Assembly (NCBI GenBank): GCA_031272415.1
Contig: JAISTU010000039.1
Location: forward strand, 1 to 13,432
Direction of reading: 5' to 3'
Origin: Bacteroidales bacterium
Lineage (GTDB): Bacteria > Bacteroidota > Bacteroidia > Bacteroidales > WCHB1-69
DNA: 13,432 nucleotides
The notes beneath the pieces were generated by a model. The model did not search any database and had not been told where the DNA came from. It worked only from the letters and a program-made list of their open reading frames with translations. The position numbers and the translations under genes are program-made. Shown one piece after another: positions 5,419 to 13,432 of this stretch (positions within the stretch are counted from its first letter, which is position 1; each line of letters begins with the position of its first letter).

Positions 5419-6718
5419 AATAGGGATTATCATTGAGCGTGAATATTTGCACGTGGTGCGTAAGAAGTCATTTTTGATTATGACCATTTTGGGACCTTTG
5501 ATTATGGCGGCGTTGATTTTTATTCCTTCTTATTTGTTACTTAATGATAATGAGCAAAGTACGATTGCGGTGGTGGACAAAAGCGGACTATTTGCGGATT
5601 TAAATGCGGTCAATGATAAATCTATTGCCTTTGAGTATCCTCAAAATCCCGATTTGGTGGTATTGAAGAGGGAATTGGTGGACAAAAAGTATGATGCTTT
5701 GCTGTTTATTCCTGCTAATGAATTGCAATTCAATGGAATGGTTTATTCTGCTTCTTCTTTGCGGACGGGAGTGATGTCCAATATTTTGGCGTCAATGAAA
5801 AGAATTTTATCTAATCGATTGATAATCAGTGAGTTTAATATTTCACAAGATTCATTGGATTATTTTGTGTCGCAAATTACAGATGCGGTTTCATTGGGTT
5901 ATACATTTATTGATGAGGATGGTGTTGAGCAGCCTAAATCTTCTTATTTGCGTGAAATTCAACAAGTTGTAGGTATATTTGCCGGACTTTTGATATACAT
6001 GTTTATTTTTATGTATTGTTCTATGGTGTTGCGGGGGGTGTTGGAGGAGAAAACGACTCGGATTGTGGAGGTGATAGTCTCTTCTGTTAAGCCGGTGCAA
6101 TTGATGGTGGGGAAAATTGTGGGTGTATGTCTGATTGCGTTGACGCAAGTGGCGATTTGGGCAATTTTGTTGGGGCTTATTTTGATGATTGCGATGCCTC
6201 CATTATTGCCTCAGCCTGAACAATTTACGCAAATAGATATACAAGCGGGCGATTTGGCGGCTATCCTTTCGGCAGTAAATTTTTCACAAATATTGACCTT
6301 GTTAGGATTGTTTTTGTTCTACTTTATGGCGGGTTATTTTTTGTATGCGTCTTTGTATGCGGCGGTAGGGTCGGCAGTAGATAATGATACTGATACTCAA
6401 CAACTTACGTTGCCTATTACGATGCCTTTAATTTTGTCTTTGATTTTGTTAACATACATCACCAATCATCCTGATGGGGCGGTGGCATTTTGGTTTTCTA
6501 TTATACCGCTTACGTCTCCGATAGTGATGATGATGCGATTGCCGGGGATTTCGGATAATGTAGCAACTTGGGAAATATTTCTCTCTTGCGGGATATTGTT
6601 AATGAGTTGTTTTTTAGCAGCCTACGCCGCTGCAAAAGTCTACAAAACAGGGATACTCATGTATGGCAAAAAAAATACTTATAAAGAACTCTGGAAATGG
6701 ATAAAATATAAAAATTAA
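5411..6718 (+). CDS. ABC-2 type transporter permease (NatB-like)
   Basis: The product has 435 residues from the ATG at 5411, which overlaps the preceding stop by 8 bases; an in-frame TTG at 5402 is less likely. The layout matches the ABC2_membrane_3/NatB family. A short cytoplasmic N-terminus with an amphipathic IEREYLHVVRKKSF leads into TM1 (about 22-44). A large extracytoplasmic domain follows (about 45-182), then a C-terminal bundle of about five or six TM segments (about 183-415) and a cytoplasmic tail. The motif EEKTTRIVEVIVSSVKP (from E212) is the conserved cytoplasmic helix after TM2 that contacts the ATPase. Relatives export Na+, drugs, lipids or peptides with a separate ATP-binding subunit. 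That subunit is normally encoded next door but is absent here: the neighbours are the PUR protein and the macroglobulin. The substrate is unknown. Confidence 0.88.
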   Translation: MSKIGIIIEREYLHVVRKKSFLIMTILGPLIMAALIFIPSYLLLNDNEQSTIAVVDKSGLFADLNAVNDKSIAFEYPQNPDLVVLKRELVDKKYDALLFIPANELQFNGMVYSASSLRTGVMSNILASMKRILSNRLIISEFNISQDSLDYFVSQITDAVSLGYTFIDEDGVEQPKSSYLREIQQVVGIFAGLLIYMFIFMYCSMVLRGVLEEKTTRIVEVIVSSVKPVQLMVGKIVGVCLIALTQVAIWAILLGLILMIAMPPLLPQPEQFTQIDIQAGDLAAILSAVNFSQILTLLGLFLFYFMAGYFLYASLYAAVGSAVDNDTDTQQLTLPITMPLILSLILLTYITNHPDGAVAFWFSIIPLTSPIVMMMRLPGISDNVATWEIFLSCGILLMSCFLAAYAAAKVYKTGILMYGKKNTYKELWKWIKYKN

Positions 6719-6736
6719 AAAAAAAATAGAACCAAA

Positions 6737-9700
6737 ATGAGAAAATTTATTTATTTATCAACTATTATGTTGATAATGAGCGGATTACAAGCACAAAAAA
6801 ACAACATTGAGGCACAAAAAATCTATTCAACTTTGAATGCCATGTCTCAATTGCAGAAATTGGATAACTTTTATGATAGCACTTATTTTCTTTTGTGCAG
6901 AGAGATTGCACAGGAAAAAGTGCCTCAAAATGTGGCTATATGGCACAGTTATGCGGCATCTTTGTTGCAAAATTATATGGATTTCAATGCGTATAAACTT
7001 AACAATCGCACGGCATTAGCGGAAATGCCCGCCGATACGGTACCCATTTCGCAGTGGGATAAACAGAATTTGCAAAAACGGTTTTTATCTCATATTCAAC
7101 AATCGCTCGAAGCCGAAAATATTTTGCAAAACATTGATATTGAGCAATATATGATTCTGTTGGATACATCTTCTTTGCGGGCTGTGCCTTATTGTTTGAC
7201 TTTGTATGATTTTTTGGCTCAACAAGCAATTTCGCTTTTGCAAAAAGTGAACGAATATAATAAAAGTGCTACCCCTTTTTATGTAGATAAAGAAGTGTAT
7301 TTATTTGATAATCAAACTTTTATAAATTATTTAATAAGTACTCCCGATTCCCTTTCATACGATTTTTATGCACTAAAAATATATCAACAATGGACAAAAT
7401 TTAGAATCAAAGAGAGAAATAATGAGGCACTTATTTCATTGACAATCAATAGATTAAAATATGCAAAATCAGTTTCTACTCTCAAAAATAAAGACACTCT
7501 CTATTTACGAACTTTATGGCAAGCAGAGCAGCAATTTCGCCAACAAAAAGGCTACCCAATGATTACTTTTGAATTAGGAGAGACATATTATCAAAGAGGG
7601 GGACTTTATGATGCTCAAACTGCAACACAATATTATGATGATTACAAAATTGCTGTTCAATGGTTTGAAAAAACGATACAAATTGCTCCCAATAGTATTA
7701 GTGCAAATAATTCAAAATCAAGACTTTCTGAAATTCAAAATCCTACTTTGGGGGTACAAATGGCAAACCAAAGTTGTCCTTCTCAACCCGATTTGGCATT
7801 GTTGGAATATAAAAATACAGACCAAATTTATGTGCGATTGGTGAAAGTAAAAAAAGGTGAAATAGCATCTTTGCGGGCATATAATTCAAAATATACTTCT
7901 GTGGAGCGCAATCAAAAAATATTATCTTATCCCCTCATTTTCAAGGAGATATACTCCGTTGAAGACAAAAAAGATTACCGACAACACAGCATTGAAACCA
8001 TTTTGCCGGCGCTTGAGGCGGGCGAATATGCTTTGATTGTGCATAGAAAGGACATTGAAAGCGACCTCAAAGATGATAGTTGGTTTTATGTTGATTTTTC
8101 GGTCAGCAATTTGACACTCATTGGGCGACAAAATAAGGATAAATATGAATTTTTGTGCCTCAATCGCACCACAGGACAAGCCGTAAAAGGAGCAAAAGTG
8201 AAAGTGGATATAAATAAGGGGAAAAAAAACAGTCCCTCTTTTGAGTTGCAGAGCGATTCGGAGGGAAAATGTTCTTTTAGGATTAATAAATTTGCGGACA
8301 AACATTACAACTATTTTGATGCTGTAGCCAATGTTAAAGATGATTATTCGTTGGAACATGATGACTATTTTACATTTTTTGACGATGAAGATAATGATGA
8401 AAAGGATTTTGAAACTGTTCAATTTTTTACTGATAGAGCCATTTATAGACCAGGACAAACTGTTTATTTTAAAGGAATTGCAACAAAAACAAATACAAAA
8501 AGCGGAACAAAGTTGCTCAAAAATGAAAAAATTACCTTTATTTTCCGAGACAATAACTATCAAATAATTGATTCTCTTACACTTACAAGCAATGAATATG
8601 GCTCTGTTAGTGGCAGTTTTAGCATTCCTTTGGGCAAAAACACAGGCAAATATCGTTTAGAACACAAAGTAGGTGGCAATTCTCGTGGTGATGCTCACGT
8701 AATTTTGGTAGAAGAATACAAAAGACCGACTTTTGAAATTGTAACAGACACATTATCAGGGAGTTATAAATTAGAGCAAAATATACACATTACCGGAAAA
8801 GTGGAGGCTTATGCCGGCTATGCAGTGGACGGAGCGACTGTCAAATATCGTATCACTCGCTCGGCATATTTCCCCTATTCGCCGTGGTGGAGAAATGTTA
8901 ATATTTACAGATACCCTGTAGCCGAAATATCAACAGGAGAGATAAAAACAGATGAAAACGGTGCTTTTTCCTTTGATTTTATGGCAGTTTCTGACCCTGA
9001 AAATATTCATTTAGAGCCTGTTTATGTCTACAATATCACAATAGATGCGACCGATATTTCAGGCGAAATGCAAAGCAAAGACTTCTCCGTCAATGTGGGA
9101 ACAAAAAGCCTGATTTTGAACCTGATTTTGCCCGAAAAAATAGATAAACAAAACACTGAAACTTCTTTTTTATTGACAGCCAACAATTTAGCAGGTAAAA
9201 TGATAAGTACAAAAGTGGATTACAAAATTGAAAAATTGATAACTCCCGACAATTTTTTGCACGAGCGATTGCTTCCCATTCCAACAGATAACACATTGAC
9301 AGAGAGTGAGTTTAGGAAAAATTTCCCTACTCTCGAATTTAGAGATGAAACAGAAAAACAAAACTGGAAAATTGCTGCTCAAATCCAAACAGGGGAACTG
9401 CAAACATCTGATACTTCAACTTTAAAATTGCCAAACATTCACCATTGGCAAGAGGGATATTATAAATTTACAGCAATTGCAAAAGATGCTGATAATCAAG
9501 AGATTAAAACAGAAAAAATAGTATTACTCTATTCCTCAAAATCCAAAAAATGTGTCGCTTACGAGCCAATAACATTAACAGCGGACAAACAAACCGCCAA
9601 AACAGGCGACACAATTCACTTATTATTAGGCACTTATCTCAAAAATGCAAACATTTTATTTGAAATAGAAAGTGATACACAAATTTTGCAAACAAAGTTT

Positions 9701-12700
9701 ATCCATTTAAATCAAGAGCAACAAAGCATAGAATTTGTTGTTAATCAATCTATTCCATACGAAATAACTTTTTATGCAAGTCTTATACAAGACGGCAGAT
9801 ATTATGCAAAAGATATTCAAATAAATATTGACAATGCACAAAACATTGATTTTGAGTTTATTACATTTAGAGATAAATTAACTCCGGGAGAAAAAGAAAC
9901 ATTTACAATTGGCATACGCGGGGAAAAAGGCGAAAAAATTGCTGCCGAATTGTTGTGTAGCATGTACGATGCCTCTTTGGATGTGTTTGCGGTTAATAAA
10001 TTCAATTTTTATATCCCCGAAATAGATTACCAAAAAGGCACATATCCTTTTACCCCAACTTTGAGACTTTTTTATATAGATATATATAAGCAAGTTTATA
10101 TAGATATATATAAGCAAGCAAATCGAACATATAGTTTATTTAGCGAAGAATCATATTTTTATTATAACACTCCTCTTTGGAAAATTATTTTATCAAGTTA
10201 TGCTACAAAAAGAGTTTATTTAGCGGGAAGTGTGCAAAATAAAATGGTACAGTATGCACCTTTAGAACATGACGAGGTTGAATCTGTGGCAGAATCTGAA
10301 GTAGATGCCGGCGACTTTAGTTTTGACATGAGAAGGGACATTAGTTTTGCAAATATAACAGAAGATGGCACAACACTTAACAGTGGACAAGGGGAGGCAA
10401 AAAACTCTGATAATCAACAAACTATAATTCCCTTACGCACTAATTTTAGTGAGACTGCTTTTTTCTATCCGCAATTGCACACGGATGCGAAGGGAGAGGT
10501 ATCGTTCACATTTACCGTACCGGATGCCCTTACTCGTTGGAAAATGCAGGGTTTTGCACACACACAGAATTTGAGGCTTGGCTGGTTTGAAAAAATATTG
10601 CAGACGCAGAAAAAGTTAATGGTTGTGCCTAATTTACCACGATTTTTCAGGGAAGGAGATACGATGATTTTTGCTGTTAAAGTGGTTCGTTTGGACAAAA
10701 ATATTCCTTTTTCGGGCAATATTTCGCTTCTCTTTTATGATGCCTTAAGTGGCAAAGAATTGGATATTATTCAGCCTTCTTTGTCATCACAAACGCTTGA
10801 TAATCAATCAGAAACAATTTTAATGGAGTATCCGATTGTTATTCCTGTTGGTGTTTCGGCGATAGGTTATAAGGTTATTGCCCGTTCGGAGGCTGTAGAG
10901 GGCATTGTTTACACGGACGGTGAGGAGCAGATTTTGCCGGTGTTGAGCAATCGGATTTTGGTAACAGAAACCCTACCTGTTTATGCCAATGCACAACAAA
11001 AAAAGACATTTACATTTGAAAAAATGAAAAAAATGCTTGCATCTGACAAACAATCACAAACACTTGTAAATCAATCATTTACGTTTGAATATACTGCCAA
11101 TCCGCTTTGGTATGTTATACAATCCTTGCCATATTTGGCAAACTATCCTTATGAATGTAATGAGCAGATATTCAGTAGATTATATGCCAATGCTATAGCG
11201 TCAAAAATCGCCAATTCTTCTCCTGCAATTGAAAAAGTGTTTAATTTGTGGCTCAATGAGTCTTCTGATGCCTTTTGTTCGGCATTGGAAAAAAATCAGG
11301 AATTAAAATCCATTGTTTTGGAAGAGACTCCTTGGCTCATGGATGCAAATTCTGAAAGTGTTGATAAACAGCGTATTGCAAAATTATTTAACAAACAACA
11401 ACTTACCTCTGAATTGAAAAATGCAGCCGATAAACTGTCTGACAGGCAATTGTCAGCCGGCGGTTGGTCGTGGTTTGACAAAGGAGAAAAGGCAAGTTTT
11501 TACATTACGACTTACATTGTTGGCGGTTGCGGTCGCCTCAAAAGCATGAATGTTGCTCATCCGCTCAAAAAATCGGACATCAATAAGGCTATTGCTTTCA
11601 TAGACAATGAAATGCAAAATCAATATACGCAAATTATGGCAACTCAAAAAACCGAGCATGCAAAATATTGTCCCTCTATAAACATGTTTTATTACCTCTA
11701 TGCACGCAGTTTTTTTCTCAAAGAAAATCCTATTGACAAAAACAAACAAACCGCATACAATTACTTTCTTAATCAGGCAATTGCAGCAAAAGATTTGACC
11801 ATTTATCAAAAAGCCCTTTTAAGTTGTATTTTATTTTATAATAACCTCAAAAACAATGCAAAAGCGATATTGACAGATGTAAAAAATCAATCTCAATATT
11901 CGCAGGAGATGGGAATGTGGTGGAAAAAAGAGGGCTACGGCTGGCGTTGGTATGATGCTCCCATAGAGCGACAGGCACAACTGATAGAGGCATTTCACCT
12001 TTTGGGGGACAGCCTTGCGGTTGAAAATATGCAACGTTGGCTGTTGAAAGAAAAACAAACCACCCATTGGAGTACTACAACCGCAACAGTATCAGCCTGT
12101 TATGCACTTTTATTGCGAGGCAACGGTTTAGCCAATCTTACCCAAACTCCGCAAGCAAATATCCATATCGGAAAACATACACTCCGCTTATCAGAACAAA
12201 AAACGCAGGCAGGTACAGGCTATTTTAAAACTGTCTATCCTGCCGACAGCATTACCGCTGATATGGCAACAATTACCATTGAAAATCAATCTTCTGCCAT
12301 TTCATGGGGGGCTGCCTATTGGCAATACTTTGAAAATCAAGACAAAATAACTTCCGCCGCAACACCGCTGTCGCTCGAAAAACAACTTTTTGTGGTCAAA
12401 ACCAATCAATATGGAGAGGTTTTACAAGCAATTACGCCCGAATCACCCCTCCACAAAGGCGACAAAGTGCGAGTGAGAGTGGTGCTTAAAACAGACCGCG
12501 ATATGGACTACATTCATCTCAAAGATATGCGTGCAGCCGCTTTTGAGCCGACCGAAACTTTGTCAGGTTACCGCTCTCAAGGCGGTTTGTGGTACTACCA
12601 ATCCATGCGTGATGCAGCCGCTAACTTTTTTATAGAACATTTACCCACAGGAACTTACGTTTTTGAATACACTTTAAAAGTAACCCAAAACGGCTCTTTT

Positions 12701-12784
12701 TCTAACGGCATTACCACTGCCCAATGTATGTATGCCCCCGAATACGCCGCCCACAGCAAAGGCGAAAGAGTGAAAGTTAATTAA
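6737..12784 (+). CDS. thioester-containing alpha-2-macroglobulin family protein
   Basis: The product has 2015 residues. Signal peptide MRKFIYLSTIMLIMSGLQA is probably cut before Gln20. There is no lipobox, so the protein is expected to be free in the periplasm or secreted, unlike lipoprotein YfhM of E. coli. Residues about 20-340 are a helical, TPR-like region (YYDDYKIAVQWFEKTIQIAPNS). MG-type beta domains follow, with the MG2 hallmark FFTDRAIYRPGQTVYFKG (Tyr570-Arg-Pro-Gly-Gln). An acidic variable linker (about 1174-1235) lies just before the A2M domain, which has SETAFFYPQL and VPDALTRWKMQGFAH (Thr1266) and covers about 1236-1330. The thioester motif is Cys1474-Asn-Glu-Gln1477 in YPYECNEQIFSRLYAN. 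The alpha/alpha-toroid has GGWSWF (G1575) and MWWKKEGYGWRWYD (M1727). A C-terminal MG domain closes the protein (about 1870-2015). The family traps proteases: bait cleavage exposes the thioester, which bonds covalently to the attacker. Bacterial members are thought to protect the envelope. It starts 18 bases after the permease and is the last gene of the set. An exact 24-bp duplication lies inside it. Confidence 0.93.
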   Translation: MRKFIYLSTIMLIMSGLQAQKNNIEAQKIYSTLNAMSQLQKLDNFYDSTYFLLCREIAQEKVPQNVAIWHSYAASLLQNYMDFNAYKLNNRTALAEMPADTVPISQWDKQNLQKRFLSHIQQSLEAENILQNIDIEQYMILLDTSSLRAVPYCLTLYDFLAQQAISLLQKVNEYNKSATPFYVDKEVYLFDNQTFINYLISTPDSLSYDFYALKIYQQWTKFRIKERNNEALISLTINRLKYAKSVSTLKNKDTLYLRTLWQAEQQFRQQKGYPMITFELGETYYQRGGLYDAQTATQYYDDYKIAVQWFEKTIQIAPNSISANNSKSRLSEIQNPTLGVQMANQSCPSQPDLALLEYKNTDQIYVRLVKVKKGEIASLRAYNSKYTSVERNQKILSYPLIFKEIYSVEDKKDYRQHSIETILPALEAGEYALIVHRKDIESDLKDDSWFYVDFSVSNLTLIGRQNKDKYEFLCLNRTTGQAVKGAKVKVDINKGKKNSPSFELQSDSEGKCSFRINKFADKHYNYFDAVANVKDDYSLEHDDYFTFFDDEDNDEKDFETVQFFTDRAIYRPGQTVYFKGIATKTNTKSGTKLLKNEKITFIFRDNNYQIIDSLTLTSNEYGSVSGSFSIPLGKNTGKYRLEHKVGGNSRGDAHVILVEEYKRPTFEIVTDTLSGSYKLEQNIHITGKVEAYAGYAVDGATVKYRITRSAYFPYSPWWRNVNIYRYPVAEISTGEIKTDENGAFSFDFMAVSDPENIHLEPVYVYNITIDATDISGEMQSKDFSVNVGTKSLILNLILPEKIDKQNTETSFLLTANNLAGKMISTKVDYKIEKLITPDNFLHERLLPIPTDNTLTESEFRKNFPTLEFRDETEKQNWKIAAQIQTGELQTSDTSTLKLPNIHHWQEGYYKFTAIAKDADNQEIKTEKIVLLYSSKSKKCVAYEPITLTADKQTAKTGDTIHLLLGTYLKNANILFEIESDTQILQTKFIHLNQEQQSIEFVVNQSIPYEITFYASLIQDGRYYAKDIQINIDNAQNIDFEFITFRDKLTPGEKETFTIGIRGEKGEKIAAELLCSMYDASLDVFAVNKFNFYIPEIDYQKGTYPFTPTLRLFYIDIYKQVYIDIYKQANRTYSLFSEESYFYYNTPLWKIILSSYATKRVYLAGSVQNKMVQYAPLEHDEVESVAESEVDAGDFSFDMRRDISFANITEDGTTLNSGQGEAKNSDNQQTIIPLRTNFSETAFFYPQLHTDAKGEVSFTFTVPDALTRWKMQGFAHTQNLRLGWFEKILQTQKKLMVVPNLPRFFREGDTMIFAVKVVRLDKNIPFSGNISLLFYDALSGKELDIIQPSLSSQTLDNQSETILMEYPIVIPVGVSAIGYKVIARSEAVEGIVYTDGEEQILPVLSNRILVTETLPVYANAQQKKTFTFEKMKKMLASDKQSQTLVNQSFTFEYTANPLWYVIQSLPYLANYPYECNEQIFSRLYANAIASKIANSSPAIEKVFNLWLNESSDAFCSALEKNQELKSIVLEETPWLMDANSESVDKQRIAKLFNKQQLTSELKNAADKLSDRQLSAGGWSWFDKGEKASFYITTYIVGGCGRLKSMNVAHPLKKSDINKAIAFIDNEMQNQYTQIMATQKTEHAKYCPSINMFYYLYARSFFLKENPIDKNKQTAYNYFLNQAIAAKDLTIYQKALLSCILFYNNLKNNAKAILTDVKNQSQYSQEMGMWWKKEGYGWRWYDAPIERQAQLIEAFHLLGDSLAVENMQRWLLKEKQTTHWSTTTATVSACYALLLRGNGLANLTQTPQANIHIGKHTLRLSEQKTQAGTGYFKTVYPADSITADMATITIENQSSAISWGAAYWQYFENQDKITSAATPLSLEKQLFVVKTNQYGEVLQAITPESPLHKGDKVRVRVVLKTDRDMDYIHLKDMRAAAFEPTETLSGYRSQGGLWYYQSMRDAAANFFIEHLPTGTYVFEYTLKVTQNGSFSNGITTAQCMYAPEYAAHSKGERVKVN
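10071..10118 (+). repeat. exact 24-bp in-frame tandem duplication inside the macroglobulin gene
   Basis: Bases 10071-10094 and 10095-10118 are identical. Because 24 is a multiple of three, the frame is kept, giving YIDIYKQ-V-YIDIYKQ around residues 1113-1127. Perfect identity at every base, including third positions, points to a recent slippage or recombination event. The unit is AT-rich with TATATA runs, which favours slippage. Confidence 0.95.
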
Positions 12785-12802
12785 AAAATCTTTTTTTTAA
12801 TT
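12779..12802 (+). terminator. possible AT-only terminator hairpin after the macroglobulin gene
   Basis: AATTAAAA (12779-12786) pairs with TTTTAATT (12795-12802), and the eight-T run 12791-12798 sits in the loop and 3' arm. The hairpin overlaps the stop codon at 12782-12784. It has no GC pairs and no separate U-tract, so it may be weak. The palindromes just downstream could also end or stabilise the transcript. Confidence 0.35.
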
Positions 12803-12835
12803 GAGAATGGAGAAAGGAGAATTATTTTTTTTGCA

Positions 12836-12931
12836 TTGTCTGAACTTTGATTTGGAATGATTTTTGTGATTTATATGATTATTTTAATCATGCTAATCAA
12901 AAAAATCATATGAAAATCACAGTTCAGACAA
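12836..12931. repeat. 96-bp REP-like long palindrome
   Basis: Outer arms TTGTCTGAACT (12836-12846) and AGTTCAGACAA (12921-12931) are perfect 11-bp inverted copies. The interior is also largely self-complementary: ATGATTTTTGTGATT on the left against the reverse complement of the right arm. It closes on TGATTA-TTT-TAATCA (12876-12890). The whole element can fold into one long imperfect hairpin. Palindromes with GTCTGAAC ends are, from memory, dispersed between genes in several Bacteroidota. A degraded half copy lies at 2600-2626, which supports a dispersed repeat. Confidence 0.8.
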
Positions 12932-12935
12932 GGGA

Positions 12936-12971
12936 AAATGTAAAGACGGTGCATGCACCGCCTCTACATTT
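12936..12971. repeat. 36-bp palindrome centred on CGGTGCATGCACCG
   Basis: The core CGGTGCATGCACCG (12947-12960) is a perfect 14-bp palindrome. It extends through AAATGTA...TACATTT to 36 bases with two mismatched pairs. It sits five bases after the REP-like element. Similar short GTAGAGACG...CGTCTCTAC palindromes are, from memory, scattered through Bacteroidota genomes, so this is probably a second dispersed repeat. It could also serve as a transcript-end hairpin or a binding site. Confidence 0.8.
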
Positions 12972-13003
12972 CTACATTTTACTTTTTAATTGAAAAATTT
13001 GTG

Positions 13004-13011
13004 TAACTTTG
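13004..13011 (+). promoter_or_regulatory. -7 promoter box (TAACTTTG) for the AAA-ATPase-like gene
   Basis: TAACTTTG matches TAnnTTTG exactly and lies 59 bases before the ATG at 13071. This gives a leader of about 50 bases. No good -33 TTTG is seen at the usual distance. The upstream palindromes separate this unit from the macroglobulin operon. Confidence 0.6.
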
Positions 13012-13070
13012 TATTTTAGTTAAAATTAAACAGCAATAAAAAATTGTATAAATAGATAAAATTTTTGATT

Positions 13071-13432
13071 ATGGAGACAGGAAGAAAAAGGTTACCGCTT
13101 GGAATACAAGTATTTGAGAAGTTAATCAACAATAATTTGGTTTATGTAGATAAGACCCGATATTTGATTGATTTGATTGAGCAGGGGGAATTATATTTTT
13201 TTACACGTCCGCGTAGATTTGGCAAAACGCTGACCGTTTCTACATTTGAGGCTTTGTTCCAAGGCAGGAAAGAACTTTTTAAGGGTTTATATGCCGAAGA
13301 ATGGTTAAATAGGGCAGAATTTCAGCCATCACCGGTTATTCGTTTGGATATAAGTTCTATAACGACAGATGAGGGTGTAGATATGATGCGAAGTACATTG
13401 GCGGATATTATCGAAGAGAACGGGCATAAAAA
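13071..13432 (+). CDS. AAA-ATPase-like / DUF1703-type protein (3' partial)
   Basis: The first 120 residues are in the window; the frame is still open at the end. The opening resembles the AAA-ATPase-like family (PF09820): LPLGIQVFEKLINNNLVYVDKTRYLIDLI, then a modified P-loop FFTRPRRFGKTLTVSTFEALF, then VIRLDISS. Full proteins of this family are usually 500-600 residues and end in a PD-(D/E)XK nuclease-like domain (DUF1703). They often occur in many copies in Bacteroidota and other gut anaerobes. Their function is not established; roles in defence or mobile DNA have been proposed because of the nuclease fold. The C-terminal domain lies outside the window, so its presence here is an expectation only. 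It has its own promoter box after two dispersed palindromes. Confidence 0.88.
   Translation, partial: METGRKRLPLGIQVFEKLINNNLVYVDKTRYLIDLIEQGELYFFTRPRRFGKTLTVSTFEALFQGRKELFKGLYAEEWLNRAEFQPSPVIRLDISSITTDEGVDMMRSTLADIIEENGHK

Noticed and set aside
7922..8563. 213-codon open frame on the - strand inside the macroglobulin gene
   Set aside because: Phe/Ile/Cys-rich translation, the usual product of reading AT-rich coding DNA on the wrong strand. The + strand is an intact MG2 region.
1..13432. CRISPR arrays, tRNA or rRNA genes, insertion sequences
   Set aside because: No regularly spaced repeats, cloverleaf, rRNA-like stretches or transposase motifs were found on either strand.

Overview
The window looks like chromosomal DNA of a low-GC member of the Bacteroidota, most likely a Bacteroidales-like anaerobe. 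The evidence is: Bacteroidota-type -7 boxes (TAnnTTTG) ahead of three transcription units; lipoproteins with an acidic stretch after the lipobox cysteine; a small PUR-alpha-like (DUF3276) protein; a 2015-residue alpha-2-macroglobulin with an N-terminal helical extension; beta-barrel proteins with aromatic C-termini; and an AAA-ATPase-like/DUF1703-type gene. No tRNA, rRNA, insertion sequence, phage gene or CRISPR array was found.

Left part (1-2583). The C-terminal tail of an outer-membrane beta-barrel protein ends at 116. A 400-base gene-free stretch follows. It holds a good promoter box (205-212) and a candidate structured RNA (about 218-458): two small hairpins, then a 119-nt rod-like hairpin, with competing alternative helices and a 7-T run at the end. 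Downstream are two co-oriented lipoprotein genes 19 bases apart. One encodes a two-Ig-domain (BIG2) surface lipoprotein with a Cys/Tyr-rich C-terminal half; the other encodes a small unknown lipoprotein. They end at a convincing intrinsic terminator (2546-2583). Most of this part is clearly richer in GC than the right part, and the composition drops sharply inside the BIG2 gene.

Middle (2584-4229). An intergenic stretch carries a degraded half of a palindromic repeat, a duplicated 20-mer and a promoter box. It is followed by an outer-membrane beta-barrel protein and a flavin-reductase-family protein that, unusually, carries a lipoprotein signal.

Right part (4287-12784). A probable operon of four genes: acyl-ACP thioesterase, PUR-family nucleic-acid-binding protein, ABC-2 (NatB-type) permease and the large thioester alpha-2-macroglobulin. 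Spacings are 16 bases, an 8-base overlap and 18 bases. No ABC ATPase for the permease and no PbpC-type penicillin-binding protein for the macroglobulin is present. The macroglobulin has a CxEQ thioester motif at Cys1474, an acidic low-complexity segment where a protease bait region would lie, and an exact in-frame 24-bp tandem duplication about 60 residues upstream of that segment.

Right end (12785-13432). A 286-base spacer holds an AT-only hairpin, a 96-bp REP-like palindrome (full-length relative of the half copy at 2600) and a second, unrelated palindrome. A promoter box precedes an AAA-ATPase-like gene that runs off the window.

Nothing here is clearly a new defence or mobile system. The best candidates for novelty are the structured RNA at 218-458, the macroglobulin operon with its orphan permease, and the exported flavin reductase.
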